Positions 35,501 to 47,469 of a stretch of 64,000 bases of DNA are shown piece after piece. Source of the DNA: Macropodus opercularis (lineage: Eukaryota; Chordata; Actinopteri; Anabantiformes; Osphronemidae). The notes beneath the pieces were generated by a model that saw only the letters and a program-made list of their open reading frames with translations, was not told where the DNA came from and did no database searches. Positions within the stretch are counted from its first letter, which is position 1. Every line of letters starts with the position of its first letter. The translations under genes and the position numbers were made by a program. The stretch spans positions 5,315,001 to 5,379,000 of the forward strand of contig CM061105.1 in the NCBI GenBank assembly GCA_030770545.1, given 5' to 3'.

Positions 35501-38500
35501 TGTACGATCAGTGGCAGATGAGGAACCAATTTGAATTTCTTGATGAAAACCAAGATCCCAAAGCAAATGCACCCTCTGTGATCTCTGTGACATGCAGATA
35601 CTGGACCCTGACGCTCTCCTGCTAGAGCCTGCGGTGCGATCTGCATCACACTGGACGAGTGAGGAGGCACTAGCTCCTCCGTGTCGTGGGGCTGGGCCGG
35701 GAGCATTGGGCTGGGTGTACCTAGTAGTGCAGCGGCCTGGCTGCGTCCTCCAAAGCTGCGGCTGAAGGAGCTGTGCCTACTTGCGTAGGAGGCTGGCCGG
35801 CTGGGCAGCCAGGGCAGCAGGAAAGCTGGTAGGTCACAGTGTCGCCGCTCCTCCATCACGAAAGCCACCTCAAACCATTTTCTCTGGAACAGGGCGAAGT
35901 CTTCCAGGGCTGCGGTGGACCAGCCCCCGGCTGCTGTGGACGGAAGCTGTGAGGTCGGTCCTGCGGAAGACAGATAAGGTCATGACACATAACGCACATA
36001 AAAAAAAAGCCCACAATCTACGCAGAGAGGACAGAAAGAGGTCCTGTGGCCTCCGTGTGCATTTTAATCTCTTCACCGTCCTTCTCTCCCACTATCCTGT
36101 AGAAGTAGAAACCGTAGACAAAGGTGCGCATGGCGTCTCCAGACGCGTGAGTCACCAAACCTTCATCCAGCATTTTCTACAAAAACAAAAAAACACAGTA
36201 AACTTACACTTGAGCTAAAAATACTGTTTCATTTTGGCATCTACCAATTAACTGCACGAACACAACGTTATTATAAAGCAAATTAACGCAACACAAGCAG
36301 GATTAGTTACAGGACGTATTTCTTTGTGCTGTGCTATGAGGGACAGTGTGGCGTCACCTGCATGACATCCACTGCCATCCCCTGCGTGGTAACACCCTCC
36401 ACGTTGTTGACCAGCCAGTGAACCACCTCAGAACTGATGAAACAGTTGATGGGAAGCCCCTTCTGCTCTGGGAGCAGCTGCACACCTGTCCTGTAATCCC
36501 AGAGAGCACAGACACGCTGCTAGAAGACCTCACCTCACTCCACCCAAACCAGAGTGTATTAATTAGAGCTGAATCAGTAAAATATCTAAGAGAGAATCTC
36601 ACGTGGGGTGTTTGATGGCTTCCAGGATCTCCAGCAGCGTTGAAGAGGAGGACACGGAGAATGTTCCCGCTGCCGACTGCCCACTGTGAACAAACAGCAG
36701 ATTACGACTGCAGCATAAGCGATTGGATATATTAGCTGTAATGCCTTCGATGAGCTGGCTGCGTCTTACTGTACCTGGGGTCCGTGTTGCTGTTGGCTGC
36801 AGGCTCAACTGCCGACTGCCCTGCGGCTCCAGCTGTGACTCCAGGCTGGACTCCTTTATCTGCAGCCTCACTGGCGTCAGCTGGCAACTACACAGTTCAA
36901 TCGCCACAACAAATGAAAACACAGAAATGAGTTGTCACACTTGTGAGTTTTGGTATCTAGCCATGCAAGTGGGTTTGTCTGTGAAATGAAAGCCTTAAAC
37001 GTGTAGTGGCAGATGGAAATCAGCTGCTCCAGGGTTTCTGCAGCGCTGACCAAGTTAAATGGGACAAAATAAGGTGTGTTTCAATAATTCAAAAATTATT
37101 TTATATATATTTCTTTTTGCTGAACTTGGGCTGATTATGTTTTAGATTTTGAACCCACAGGAGTGAAACATTTCTCAGCAATTTACGTTCGTATTTTTTA
37201 CGGCATGTGGTAAAACTCACCACCTCTAACTTCGCTGAATGGGTTTTAGGTCTTTGTGTTTCAGCTTTTTACAGTTAAGCTCTCACGAAGACCTTATGTT
37301 GTGCATGTGATCCAGCTGTTAAAGCTGACGTTGTCACAATCTACCAGCAGGCACTAAAGTGCTCAAAGTACAAACTTAATAAAAGGTGGGAAACTTGAAA
37401 CAGCACAGAAAGCAAAAAAATAAATAAAATAAACATGTGACTTCAACACAGATTGTTCCTTCATGCTTAAGCCAGAGAAACTACAGCAAACAAAGACACC
37501 ACAACACACAGCTTAAGCGATGCCCCGGGACCTCGTTACTGACCTGAGAGGGATAGATGTAGGAGGAACGGGGGCTACGTATAAAATCCAAAATAAAGGC
37601 AGCATCCTGTCAGCACACAGGAAGAACATAATCCAGGATCAAGCCCAGCAATAGAAACAGAAAACAGAATGCCATGGCGGAAAATGAAAGGAAAAACAAG
37701 CAGAAGCCCCACAGTAGAGCACCAGCAAGGAAACATTATTCAACCGTCTGCAAAGCTTGATGTCTGAAGCTGAACGTCTTCTCCGCCACACACTACAAAA
37801 AGCTGCTCACCTTGCGGGGACTGTCTACATATGCGGGGGCTGTGGTAGTATTTGAGTGGTCACTGGCAGCTGCTGAAGGCTTAGTCTGCTGCTGCTGCTG
37901 CTGCTCCTCCAGTGTCCTGCCAGGAAGCAGAATGATCAGGAATATTGTGAAGACAGGGACTCGTGGATTACATGCAACCTGCGCTAGGCCTGCTGTGCCA
38001 AGGGGGATACACACTTCTGATTCTGCTCCATCTCCAGCAGAGCCGATAACGCTGATGTGCCTTTCTTGCCTTGTGGGGGCGGCACCGGATCGGTGGGATA
38101 TGGAAGGAGGGGGCTGGTAACCTGCAGTCCTTTCATTGGCGTGCCCTTCTGCTGAGTGCAAGAGTGAGCAAAAACAAAGAACAGACATTTCAGCATCTCA
38201 AGGATGTACAAGGTTAATTGTTCGTTAAAGTCCAAAGTGACATCTTCAAATAGAGAACAAGACAAACCCAGACATGATCCTGTTAAAATGTGCAGCCCGT
38301 AAAGCAGAAATATGTTGTGTACTATCAAACTATGTACAGAGCAAACATTGCGGTTTCATTCCAGAGGGGCCTCACTCTGATGATTCTGTCGGAGCGATGG
38401 CGTCGCCGAATGCGGTTGAGACCCTCCAGGAACCGTATGAAGCCATCCAGCAGTAGCCAGTCCCCACTGCCACCCATCCCAGCTCCTGCACCTTCGCCAT

Positions 38501-41500
38501 AAACGTCCCAGTGGCCCTCACCATCAGCCACCCTCCGAGCCCCTCCAGCAGGCAGCAAGAGGAAGCGAGTCCTCCAGAACTTCAGTGAGTCAATTAAACT
38601 GGGGGAGGCAGGATGAAGACTATGGTTCCTGACTTGGATTATTATTTATTGATCATTTGAAACAACTCAACCTGTATAGTGGGTGTGTACCTAAAGTCCT
38701 CTGAGCCAGCGGAGCAGATGTACTGATCCAGGTAGTTCCACTTATATTCCTCTAGTCTTTCATGACCAAACTCTACCCAGCAGGACACAAACTGAGCATC
38801 GGCATGCGAAGGGCACAGGCTGTAGCTGTACTGGATCTGAGCCGACTCGTATGGATACCTAAGACCAACAAAACCAGAGACCAAGTTTTATTCTCCTGAT
38901 TCCAGAAGAGAGACAGTAAAGAACCAGATTCCAAGACTTCGGGTGTCATAGTTTCTCTTTAACCCAGGAGGGAAACATCCTCACGACTCCCACTAATTCA
39001 GGGGGACTGTGAGTTTACTTTTCTTTTTCTTTTTATTAAAATGTATTTTATTATTATTTTATTTATTCATGCACTTTGTTTTTAGTTGTTTATACCGGTC
39101 CGTGAAAATATTGTCCTACATGGCGCAAAAAAGGTTGGGGACCACTGGTCTAGAGGACAAACTGTAACTACCACTAATACACAAGCAGCATCCAGCTGGG
39201 ATGTGCCACATGTGTTAGATGTCAGGTTCACTTACTTTGGCAGGTAGCGAGTAACTGTGATGATCTTGTCTTTGAGACAGACTTTATGAAACGTTCGGCC
39301 CATGCTGAGCCAGTAAACTGTCTCCACCTCCTCTGCTCGACGCAGGGAAACCAGGCCTTAAAACACAGCAACAAATGAATGGAGTAGCCCCTCAAATATG
39401 AATATTTAAGTGGCAGTGAGTAAATTTGTAAAATTGAAAAGCTACAACAACTATATGGAGCAATACTACAAGAAGTGGAATGAAGGCAATACAACCAGTC
39501 CTTTCATAATAACAATGATTGTTGATCTTACTCTCTACAGGAGTGTTTGTATTTACCTCTGGAGTACAGGGGGCTGCTGCCGAGCGGCGTGGCTACAGCA
39601 GCCTGGGCTTTTCTGTTGTTCGATTGGACGATAATCTGGTATCCCTGCATCAGCCTCTGACAGATAAACTCCTCAAACACCTGAGACGCACTCATCACTG
39701 GGGCTTCGTCTTCACGCCTGAGGAAGAGGAGAAAATACGAAACCAGGGATGACACATTAGGTCTTAGCAGCAATTTGAGTGAAGTGCAACACTGGGACTT
39801 TGTCTTAAAAAATCTTACACAATTACAGATGTGAAGGTGTGAGAGTCAGGTGTGTTTTACAGCAAGTTTTATTTACAGTGCAGTACGTTGTTTACCTCTC
39901 CAGGTCACTGTGCGGCAGAAGGTTATAGCAGCCTTCCGTGTAGTCGTTTTGCAGCGCCTGGCGGTCCGGGAAATAATCCGTGGTGAGAGGCAGGCAGGCT
40001 GGTGTGGTCAGAGACTTCCAGTCTACCCCAACTGTGCAGCAGAAGCTGGGCACTATCGGGGGTGCAGACAGCAGCAGGGCTTCAGGAGCACCCCCACCAA
40101 ACATACACACAGGCACGCACACACACACACACAATCCCCAAAGCAAAGACAAACGCATGTACCAGAAGTGGAGAGGTACGGGTGTGTGGAGGGGATAAGA
40201 AAGGAGAGAGAGGATGAAAACATAAAGAGTGAAGACGAAGGTACAAACAAAACAAAAAACAAGGAAGAAGGTTTAAGAGAGGGGAAGAGAAAAACAAGGA
40301 AATTATTATTTTAACTGGCCTTGTCAAACACTGCTGGTGATTCCAGGCGGAGCAGTGATCAAACATGCAGATTGTGGCCACGTCACAGTCTGTGATCAGC
40401 ATCATTCAGAAGCAAGTGGAAAATGTGTCCCGAGCACAGCAAAGGTGTGAACTGTAACGTGACTGAGTGGATTTAAGCAGAGATCACATCATGCGAACAT
40501 TCGGACGGTGAGCAAACTGAAAATACCGTGTGCAAGAGAGAGAGAGAGCGTTATAATCGAATCCAGTGAAATATACCATGTGCACACATGCAGGATTGTG
40601 ACATATGTTTAAAGGACACCAGGGTCATGGTGTGGGAAACTCCAACAGGGCTAATTAATTACAGGATTTGAAGATCTAATGGTTTGAAAGAAGCTTCATA
40701 GTCGAAGGAGGCATAGAGTCAGAAAGAGGAGGAGAGGATATAGAGGGAAGAGGTACGGGAAACCCAAACAACATGACCTGTGGGAGTCGTTTCTACCTGC
40801 AACTCCTGGACACAGATGTCGAGTGTAAAGACCTGCCTGCTGAAGCTGAATAGGCCCTCACAGGTCAAAGACCCCTCTGAGGTTTATTATCGTCATTAGT
40901 CACCCCAACCCTGCAGCATGGCCTGAAGTATCAATTTGCATGTATTGGCATGCTTCTGTTTTTGCAGCGGCAGGACGGACTCACTTGGTTCAGCACCACT
41001 GGAAGGAAAGTTTTCAGACGAGGAGCCACGGTTAGTTACAGTTCCTGCACAGAGAACAGAGAAGAACGCTTTTCAGGGAATAAATAACCTGAACCAAAAT
41101 CAAAGTCAGTACATGCTTCTAAAATTAGGTCTCATGCAAGTGCAGTAACAATCCAACAATCCGCCCTGTTTTATGTCTACACAAACAATACTACACACGC
41201 ACACTATAGTTGCAACTTTGGAAGATTTCAACAGGTTTAAAGTTCCAAAGTCAAAGGTCACACAGGCTCAAACATGAGTATTCAGGGTTTTATCAGAAGG
41301 AATATCACCACTGTTGTTGTTTGAAGGACTTCCAGTGACTTCTTCCACCCTTCCACCAACATAAAGGCCGTTTTCCGCTGCATGCCTGTAGGACGTTCTT
41401 CTTGAAGACAGAGGTAAACAACGTGTATCGGCCTTATTATGGACTTTGTTTACAGCAGACGTGTGTTAGGGGAGACTCACTTGCCAGTAGCCTCGTCATA

Positions 41501-44500
41501 GGCCAGCTCCAGCAGCTCAGCAGAGGTGTGGGAAGGATCTTTCTGCTGGCTGCCCTGCAGTTCAGCCATGTTCTGTCTGGTCTGGTGATGGATCTGGATT
41601 GGCTCCCCAGAAGGACCTGGAGAATGGCGTTGGAGTGAATATCAGACATTTAGCCACAGAGTCTGCCTCTTACTTTGACTTAGATCTCCTACTTGAATCT
41701 CCACAACCTTTCACCGTGTCCTTTTCAGTGAATGTAAGTAGACTGAGAGTTTTTATTATCCCTAATAACATACTTATTTTCCATAAATCACTGAGTGTGT
41801 GGGCTGTGTGTCGTCTCACCAACGGGGAATGTGTGCATCCAGCGCCGACGGTTGGAGGTCAGCTTCATGGGCATCCTGGATGGGGTGAAGGGGTTTATGA
41901 GAGCTCTCTGAGGCGTGTAACCTCCAGGACGGATGTGCAAGGTCGACTCAGCGCTGCCCACTGTGAACCTGCCCGGGGCACTGGAATCCCGCTGAGAGTC
42001 TATCATCTTCTCCAACAGCTCTGATCCAGAGGATTAAAAAAAAGGATAAGACGCAAAGAAAAAGGATTTAGTACACTTCTACTCATGTACACCAGACTAA
42101 TGCTACTGAACGTGTACTATGATCGCCAGTGCTACAGATCAACAATAAATCTCTGAGGAATTACTGTACCTCTGGTGCTGGTATATCCCAGAGAGCTGCT
42201 GACTTCGTATTGCGCAGGAGGCATGCGAGGTATCAGCAGCATGTTGGACACAGGGCCCAGACTATCATCAGATGCTAAACTGCGCTGTTCCTCAAGAGCC
42301 CCAGAGCGAACAGGGGGGGATGCATCAATGCCTGTATTGACACCCACCGAGCCCCAGCTCTTCCTCCCGCTCATCTCCCTTTCACGACCCATTCTGAAAC
42401 ACATGCAGTCGCTACTGAAGGGACTGAAAGTGTCCAAGGGTCGCAGAGTTGAGTGTTGTCTAGTGATCATGTGTAAATGTGCATGCGTTCAGGTACCGGA
42501 AGTTGCTCCTTTGAATCCGCGAAGGACCGGGAAGTCTGAACACCTGAGCATCATAGGCATCATAGTCCACCTGTATAGGCAGGCTGTTTTCAGAGTCCTT
42601 TGCAGCACAAAGGGCTGAAAGAGGTCAAAGAGAGGATGGGTGGCGTGAAGGTAAGGCCTGTTTTAATGTCATGCTTCAAGAAATGATGTCAGAGCGGTAC
42701 AAACAAATCAGCTCACCGTGTTCTTTGTTGTTCTTGAATTTTTCAGCATGAAGCTAGAAATGATTGTAATTGTAATGAGATGTTAAAACATACAAGAAAC
42801 CAAGTCAAACAACAAACAAACAAGCGGTGAAGGTACCTTACGGCCGGCCAGCTTGATTCGAGGAGTAAAGGAGCTGCATGAGTTCTGACTTTTGGATGTG
42901 TAGAAGCTTTGGGTAAGGAAGAAGATGATGCAAAAAGAGGACATTTATAAACGATGTTGCTTTTACATTTCATTTAAATTCAGATCTCTTGGAATTCATG
43001 TTGCCTTGCCTGTGGTTGATCCAGTGAGGCAGGTTATAGTCATCTCCAGCACGTGAGTCTCCAGATGTTGACCGGTTGTGCAGCTGTTTAGAAAAAGATC
43101 CTCAAAAAGACTCCCACAGTTTTGCTGCTCTGCACTTTTCATCTTCACCCTACCAGTTTTTTTTTAGCTTTCCTGTGTGCACCTGATTTTTATGGTAAAC
43201 TCAACTATTGAATATCACAGCAGCCAGAGAAATATGAACACAGAGTACATCGTGTCCATACTAATACAATACGATTGTCCATGCAAATACTGTTAATTAT
43301 TACCTTGAACAATGGAACCGCGTGCAGTGGCTGCTCCCCCATACACACCAAATCTACCCCAATACCTATACGAAGCACAAAGCACAAGATATGGTGAACC
43401 TTAAATTCTCAATCAACAAGAAGCTTCGTTCAGGTTGTTCACGTGTTGGTCATTTTTTAACGCACCATTGTCAATCATGCGCTGTTTGGTGAGAATCATA
43501 AGCAGGCGGTCGACTTCAAACACTCCTACTCCAGGTGTGATGACCACTGACATCTGTCCGGTGCGGTCAAAGTTGCGGTTGATATAGTGTTTGTCAAACA
43601 CTGTGGGAGACATGACATCAGCTTATCGCTTGATGTATAATATTTAATTAAAGATGGTGACACTTGATATAAAATGACAATTTCGCAATTTCTCAAGACA
43701 ATGGGTGGATGAAAACCTTCAGGTATAAGACATACAAACCATTGAAGGAAAGATTTATAGCTTCTAGATAATTTCCTTGAGCAGCAGTTGAGTTGTAACC
43801 CAGAGGGAAACCATCTGACAGTAAACAGAAAGATGTTTGCATTTAAAAAAAAGATCCCATTTGTCAACACTCTGTTTAATTCGATTCAATTTGCTACCTG
43901 CTTTCAGTCGCACCAGGACCGGATACTGAATAAAAAGCTTCTTGATAGTGACCAGAAGTGAAGTCCACTCATCCCGCCTCTCATTCTGAGCCACAACCCT
44001 GATTGAAGATCATTAAGGAGTGAAGCCGTCTGAAATTCTGCTACAAGTAACAGATGATAACACTGTGTTAGTTTCCTCACCTGTAGAAGTCTTCATAGAA
44101 ACGTCCCTCGTGATCCTGCCTGATGGAGCTTCTTAGAATCTCAGGAAATTCATCTGAGGAAATTCACATCTTTAATGCAGTAATGTCACCACATGTATCG
44201 CTGCCATAAGCGATAAGAGATGGTACATAAAAAAAGAACTCACCTAACGTTTTAGCATTGTAGAACGTACGTGAGAAGAGTACAACGGTCACCTCATGAC
44301 TGCAGTTCTTCTCCTTTAATATTCCACATTAAACAGTAGGTTTTTTTAACTTAACTTTCCAAGAAAAATAAAGAGTTAGAGATGTGCAATAAAGCCAGTT
44401 AAAGGAAAATGCTAACCTTCCACTTAGCAAAAAGGTCAGACAGGAAGCCATTTACAGCCTTCTCAAAGTATAGGTCGCCTGAAAGCAAAATAACATCTTA

Positions 44501-45999
44501 ATCTTCATACGTGCATGTCAACATAAAAACCGTCGGTGAAGAGCAGACAAAATGAGCCTATTAAACCAACCATAGATGTCAAAGTCCCACATCTCGCAGC
44601 TCATCTGGATAAAGATGTACACCATTGCAGATGTAGATCTGAAAACCACCTGTATCATATAAGGAGAAGCAAGTTTAGAGGATGAATCATTTAGAAATCA
44701 TTTTACTTCCAAGAAAAATTTCAATGCATTAACTGGTAACTGCTTGGTGAACTTGTTTCTTCTCTCTGCATTACATCATTAGAATAATGCATTGCTTAAG
44801 TTACATTTTCACATGCACAGTAATCTCAGGATATGCTCGTACTATGGACACTCACTCTAGTGTCTTCACCGATGTAGCCACAGGTCACTTTCTCTCCTTT
44901 CACCCACAGTTCACTGACCTGGGCTCTAGAGAATGAAAAACACCACAGCAAGTGTGAATGTAATGAGAAAGTATCTGCAGTAATTGAGGTCAGTATCACT
45001 ATTTGCTGTTAAACCTTCAACCTTTCTCAAGTCTTACATATTCTGTATGTTGGTTATTTAGACTGCTGGATTATCTCTCAGCACCCATGTACAACTGCAG
45101 TATAGAACTGAAACATATGCTTTATACCTGATTCCGGCAAACTCCACTTTCTGGGTCACATAAGCACATGTGCTCACCTGGGAAATGATTGTAACTGGTA
45201 AATAGTCATGTGATCACTCATCACACTGATGCAGCATCTGAAATATAACATCTCCTACCAGACTCTTCTTTAGTCGCCACATGTCTCCTCTGCCAATGTA
45301 CTGGTCCTTGAAAGTCAGCTCCACCAAGTCCAGTGTTACATCCTGTGAGGAAAAAAGCTATAAAAAGATTCTGTAGTCTGATAGGTGGAGAATCAGCTGG
45401 AAGTCACCTTACCTTGGGATCGATTATGTTAACAATGACATCCTGGTACGCACGAAGTTTAAAGGCTTGTGCTACAGTCTGATCCACACTGATTGTTTCT
45501 GAATGAAATCAATCAATCACATATTTAGCGAACAGGTACGGCAACGATTGCATACATTTTCTGTTGGAGGTGGGGTACCTTTCTGCAGGTCCTCTTTGAG
45601 GCTCTTCACTTGCAGGAGGAGAGGACTGGGATTTCAAAACAGACAAAACCAGAGTACAGGCTCAGTGAAACACATCAGCCAACCTGCGTAAAAACCACAC
45701 AGGGCAGATCCTTCTGTTCTGCTTACTTACCTGTATTCATCTGTGGGGTGTGCAACCTCGATGATATCTCCAACACTGACTTGAGGGAAAACTTTAGAGT
45801 TCACAACCAACTCATCATCTGCTCAAAGAAAATACATAAATGTATTTGAAACTCCCAATTTAATTAAGTCTTCAATAAAAGAGAGATGTATTTAGAATAA
45901 AGCAATGTTATAATTAATGTCTTTTGTAAGTTCTCACTTACCACTTCCACCAAATCCTTTCTTGTGCAGCACAAGTTTATATGATTTATTGGTCTTCAT
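32512..45999 (-). CDS. depdc5: DEPDC5, GATOR1 complex subunit (Iml1 family)
   Basis: Scaffold of GATOR1, which with NPRL2 and NPRL3 turns off Rag GTPases and mTORC1 when amino acids are low. All 42 coding exons join in phase, about 1583 residues (human 1603). First ten, 5' to 3' in the gene: 45942-45999, 45731-45818, 45579-45625, 45413-45498, 45259-45342, 45128-45177, 44856-44925, 44571-44649, 44417-44478, 44244-44313. Last eight: 36603-36683, 36358-36490, 36077-36176, 35721-35960, 34195-34364, 33353-33524, 33216-33276 and 32893-32975 with 32512-32810. N-terminal: SYKLVLHKKGFGGSDDELVV. Middle: FDKHYINRNFDRTGQMSVVI, GVDLVCMGEQPLHAVPLFK. DEP domain: CFISSEVVHWLVNNVEG to TFVYGFYFYRIV. C-terminal: FCANKDNRLLNFWDSCQEK. 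There is a six-glutamine run at about 37890. The intron after 43010-43083 uses a GC donor, and the exon starting at 38148/38151 has a CAGCAG double acceptor. Confidence 0.97.
39093..39147. mobile_element. Fragment of a hAT-type non-autonomous element
   Basis: Reads TACCGGTCCGTG, then GGCGCAAAAAAGGTTGGGGA followed by CCACTGG. The reverse complement begins CCAGTGGTCCCCAACC, the familiar end of fish hAT elements. Only one end is clear; it lies in a depdc5 intron. Confidence 0.55.
40118..40133. repeat. Short (CA)n tract before a depdc5 acceptor
   Basis: Eight CA units, (UG)n on the transcript, followed on the gene strand by a TG-rich stretch up to the acceptor at 40080-40081. The acceptor itself (GTGCTCCTGAAG) has a poor pyrimidine tract. 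Confidence 0.85.
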
Positions 46000-46772
46000 G
46001 ATGAATCACCTGGCGATCAAAACTAAGTTATACACAAACTAACATGGGCCATGATGTCCTCTATAAAACACACAGAAGTGTAATTTTGAAAATATAGTAT
46101 AAGAGTAAGCAAAAAGCTCCAAGAAGCTCCACAACAACATTCACTTACGATCAGAAGGTTAAAATTCCCTACATAGAACAGACATACTGTAAACTAAAGA
46201 AATAACACTACATCTATTACAAATAAACATGGCCCGTTAGTAAAACTCAAAAGTAAAGGCATACATTAGGGTGCACACGTCTCCTCTCCACAGCTCAAAC
46301 TCTCAGCAGCTCAGGCTTTAATGTTGACATTGGCTAGCCTAGCATGTGGCTACTTTGATACAACTTACAGCTGGCGAACTACCTTTACCAAAATTAGCCA
46401 CGTTCAGCTATTACTTTAATCGAACACACATATTTGTTATGTGTATACAAGTTCCAGTTTTACACTGCTCTACAGTTTTACTGTGGATATTTACGTAGCT
46501 TGTTGGGCTTGTTAGGCGTACTGGCGTACACCGCTGCGACTTCCTCCTTCACATGGCAAAATGTGACGTGATTGGTTGGCGTCTGTTCGGAGAGTATTTT
46601 AACAGGACAAGAGGACTCACTTCGCAGAATTTTCATCTTCGCTGCTTTGAAAAAAAAAGCGCGTTTATTTGCAGCCAGGCTGCTATGCTGCAAATTTATT
46701 CTCTGTTTAGGTGTCTATCAATTATAAATCTGGCATTCTGAATTTTTAACACAAGCTATATCTTCTGTATTG

Positions 46773-46850
<78 letters not shown>

Positions 46851-47469
46851 GTTGCAACAAAAAAGTGTTTCATTGAATTTTAATAGGTTACTGAAAAAAA
46901 TGCAGTTCTGGTAAATACATTATATATAGTATATTACATATCTATTATGCTGACATACTACAACTTTGCAGAAACATTGAGTTAATAGCAGACAGCATTG
47001 ACTTTTCTGTACTAATTCCACTCTGGGAGAAGCAGTGAACACTGAATTTCTTTAGACACTATTGAAATACAGAGATCCATAATAGTTAGTACTAGGTGAG
47101 AGAATCACATTTGTCGAATGTTCTGTATATGTCAGAACACGTGGCAGTTTTTGGAAATAAGTAACCTTATGGACATCCCAAGGCACATTATGTGGAACAT
47201 TGTCCATCATTGGTTCTCCTGCAGCTGATGCTCAGAATAGAACCTCCATCTAGTTCTGATCATTAATGGAGATAACACTACTGATACTGTATAGTTTTTG
47301 TTAAAAATTACAATAGACAAAGACATTAACTAAAAAACGATTGCATCAGCTGACGGTGATGTCTAGAGGTTCTAAACCTGATTTAGCTTATTTATCTGTG
47401 CCACGAACCTCCACTGTTGTGGTAAAACTATTAACAACATGTCACAGCACAGTTGTGACATGGTTTTAA
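46000..47469 (-). other. depdc5 leader and promoter, and rab36 3' region
   Basis: No coding exon. On the depdc5 strand 46558-46575 reads CCAATCACGTCACATTTT, a CCAAT box with an ACGTCA half CRE, suggesting the depdc5 promoter is near 46.3-46.6 kb. The remainder to 47469 is AT-rich rab36 3' sequence with a large microsatellite. Confidence 0.45.
46776..46850. repeat. Compound (AC)n(AT)n(GTAT)n microsatellite
   Basis: About 16 AC units run directly into about 16 AT units and then TATG units. Long AT runs of this kind form cruciforms and are highly variable. Confidence 0.95.

Noticed and set aside
35392..35720. Extension of the depdc5 exon past 35721
   Set aside because: Reading through gives a long tail unlike DEPDC5, whereas the donor at 35720 joins in phase to ATVPEQKTVTLDVDV at 34364.
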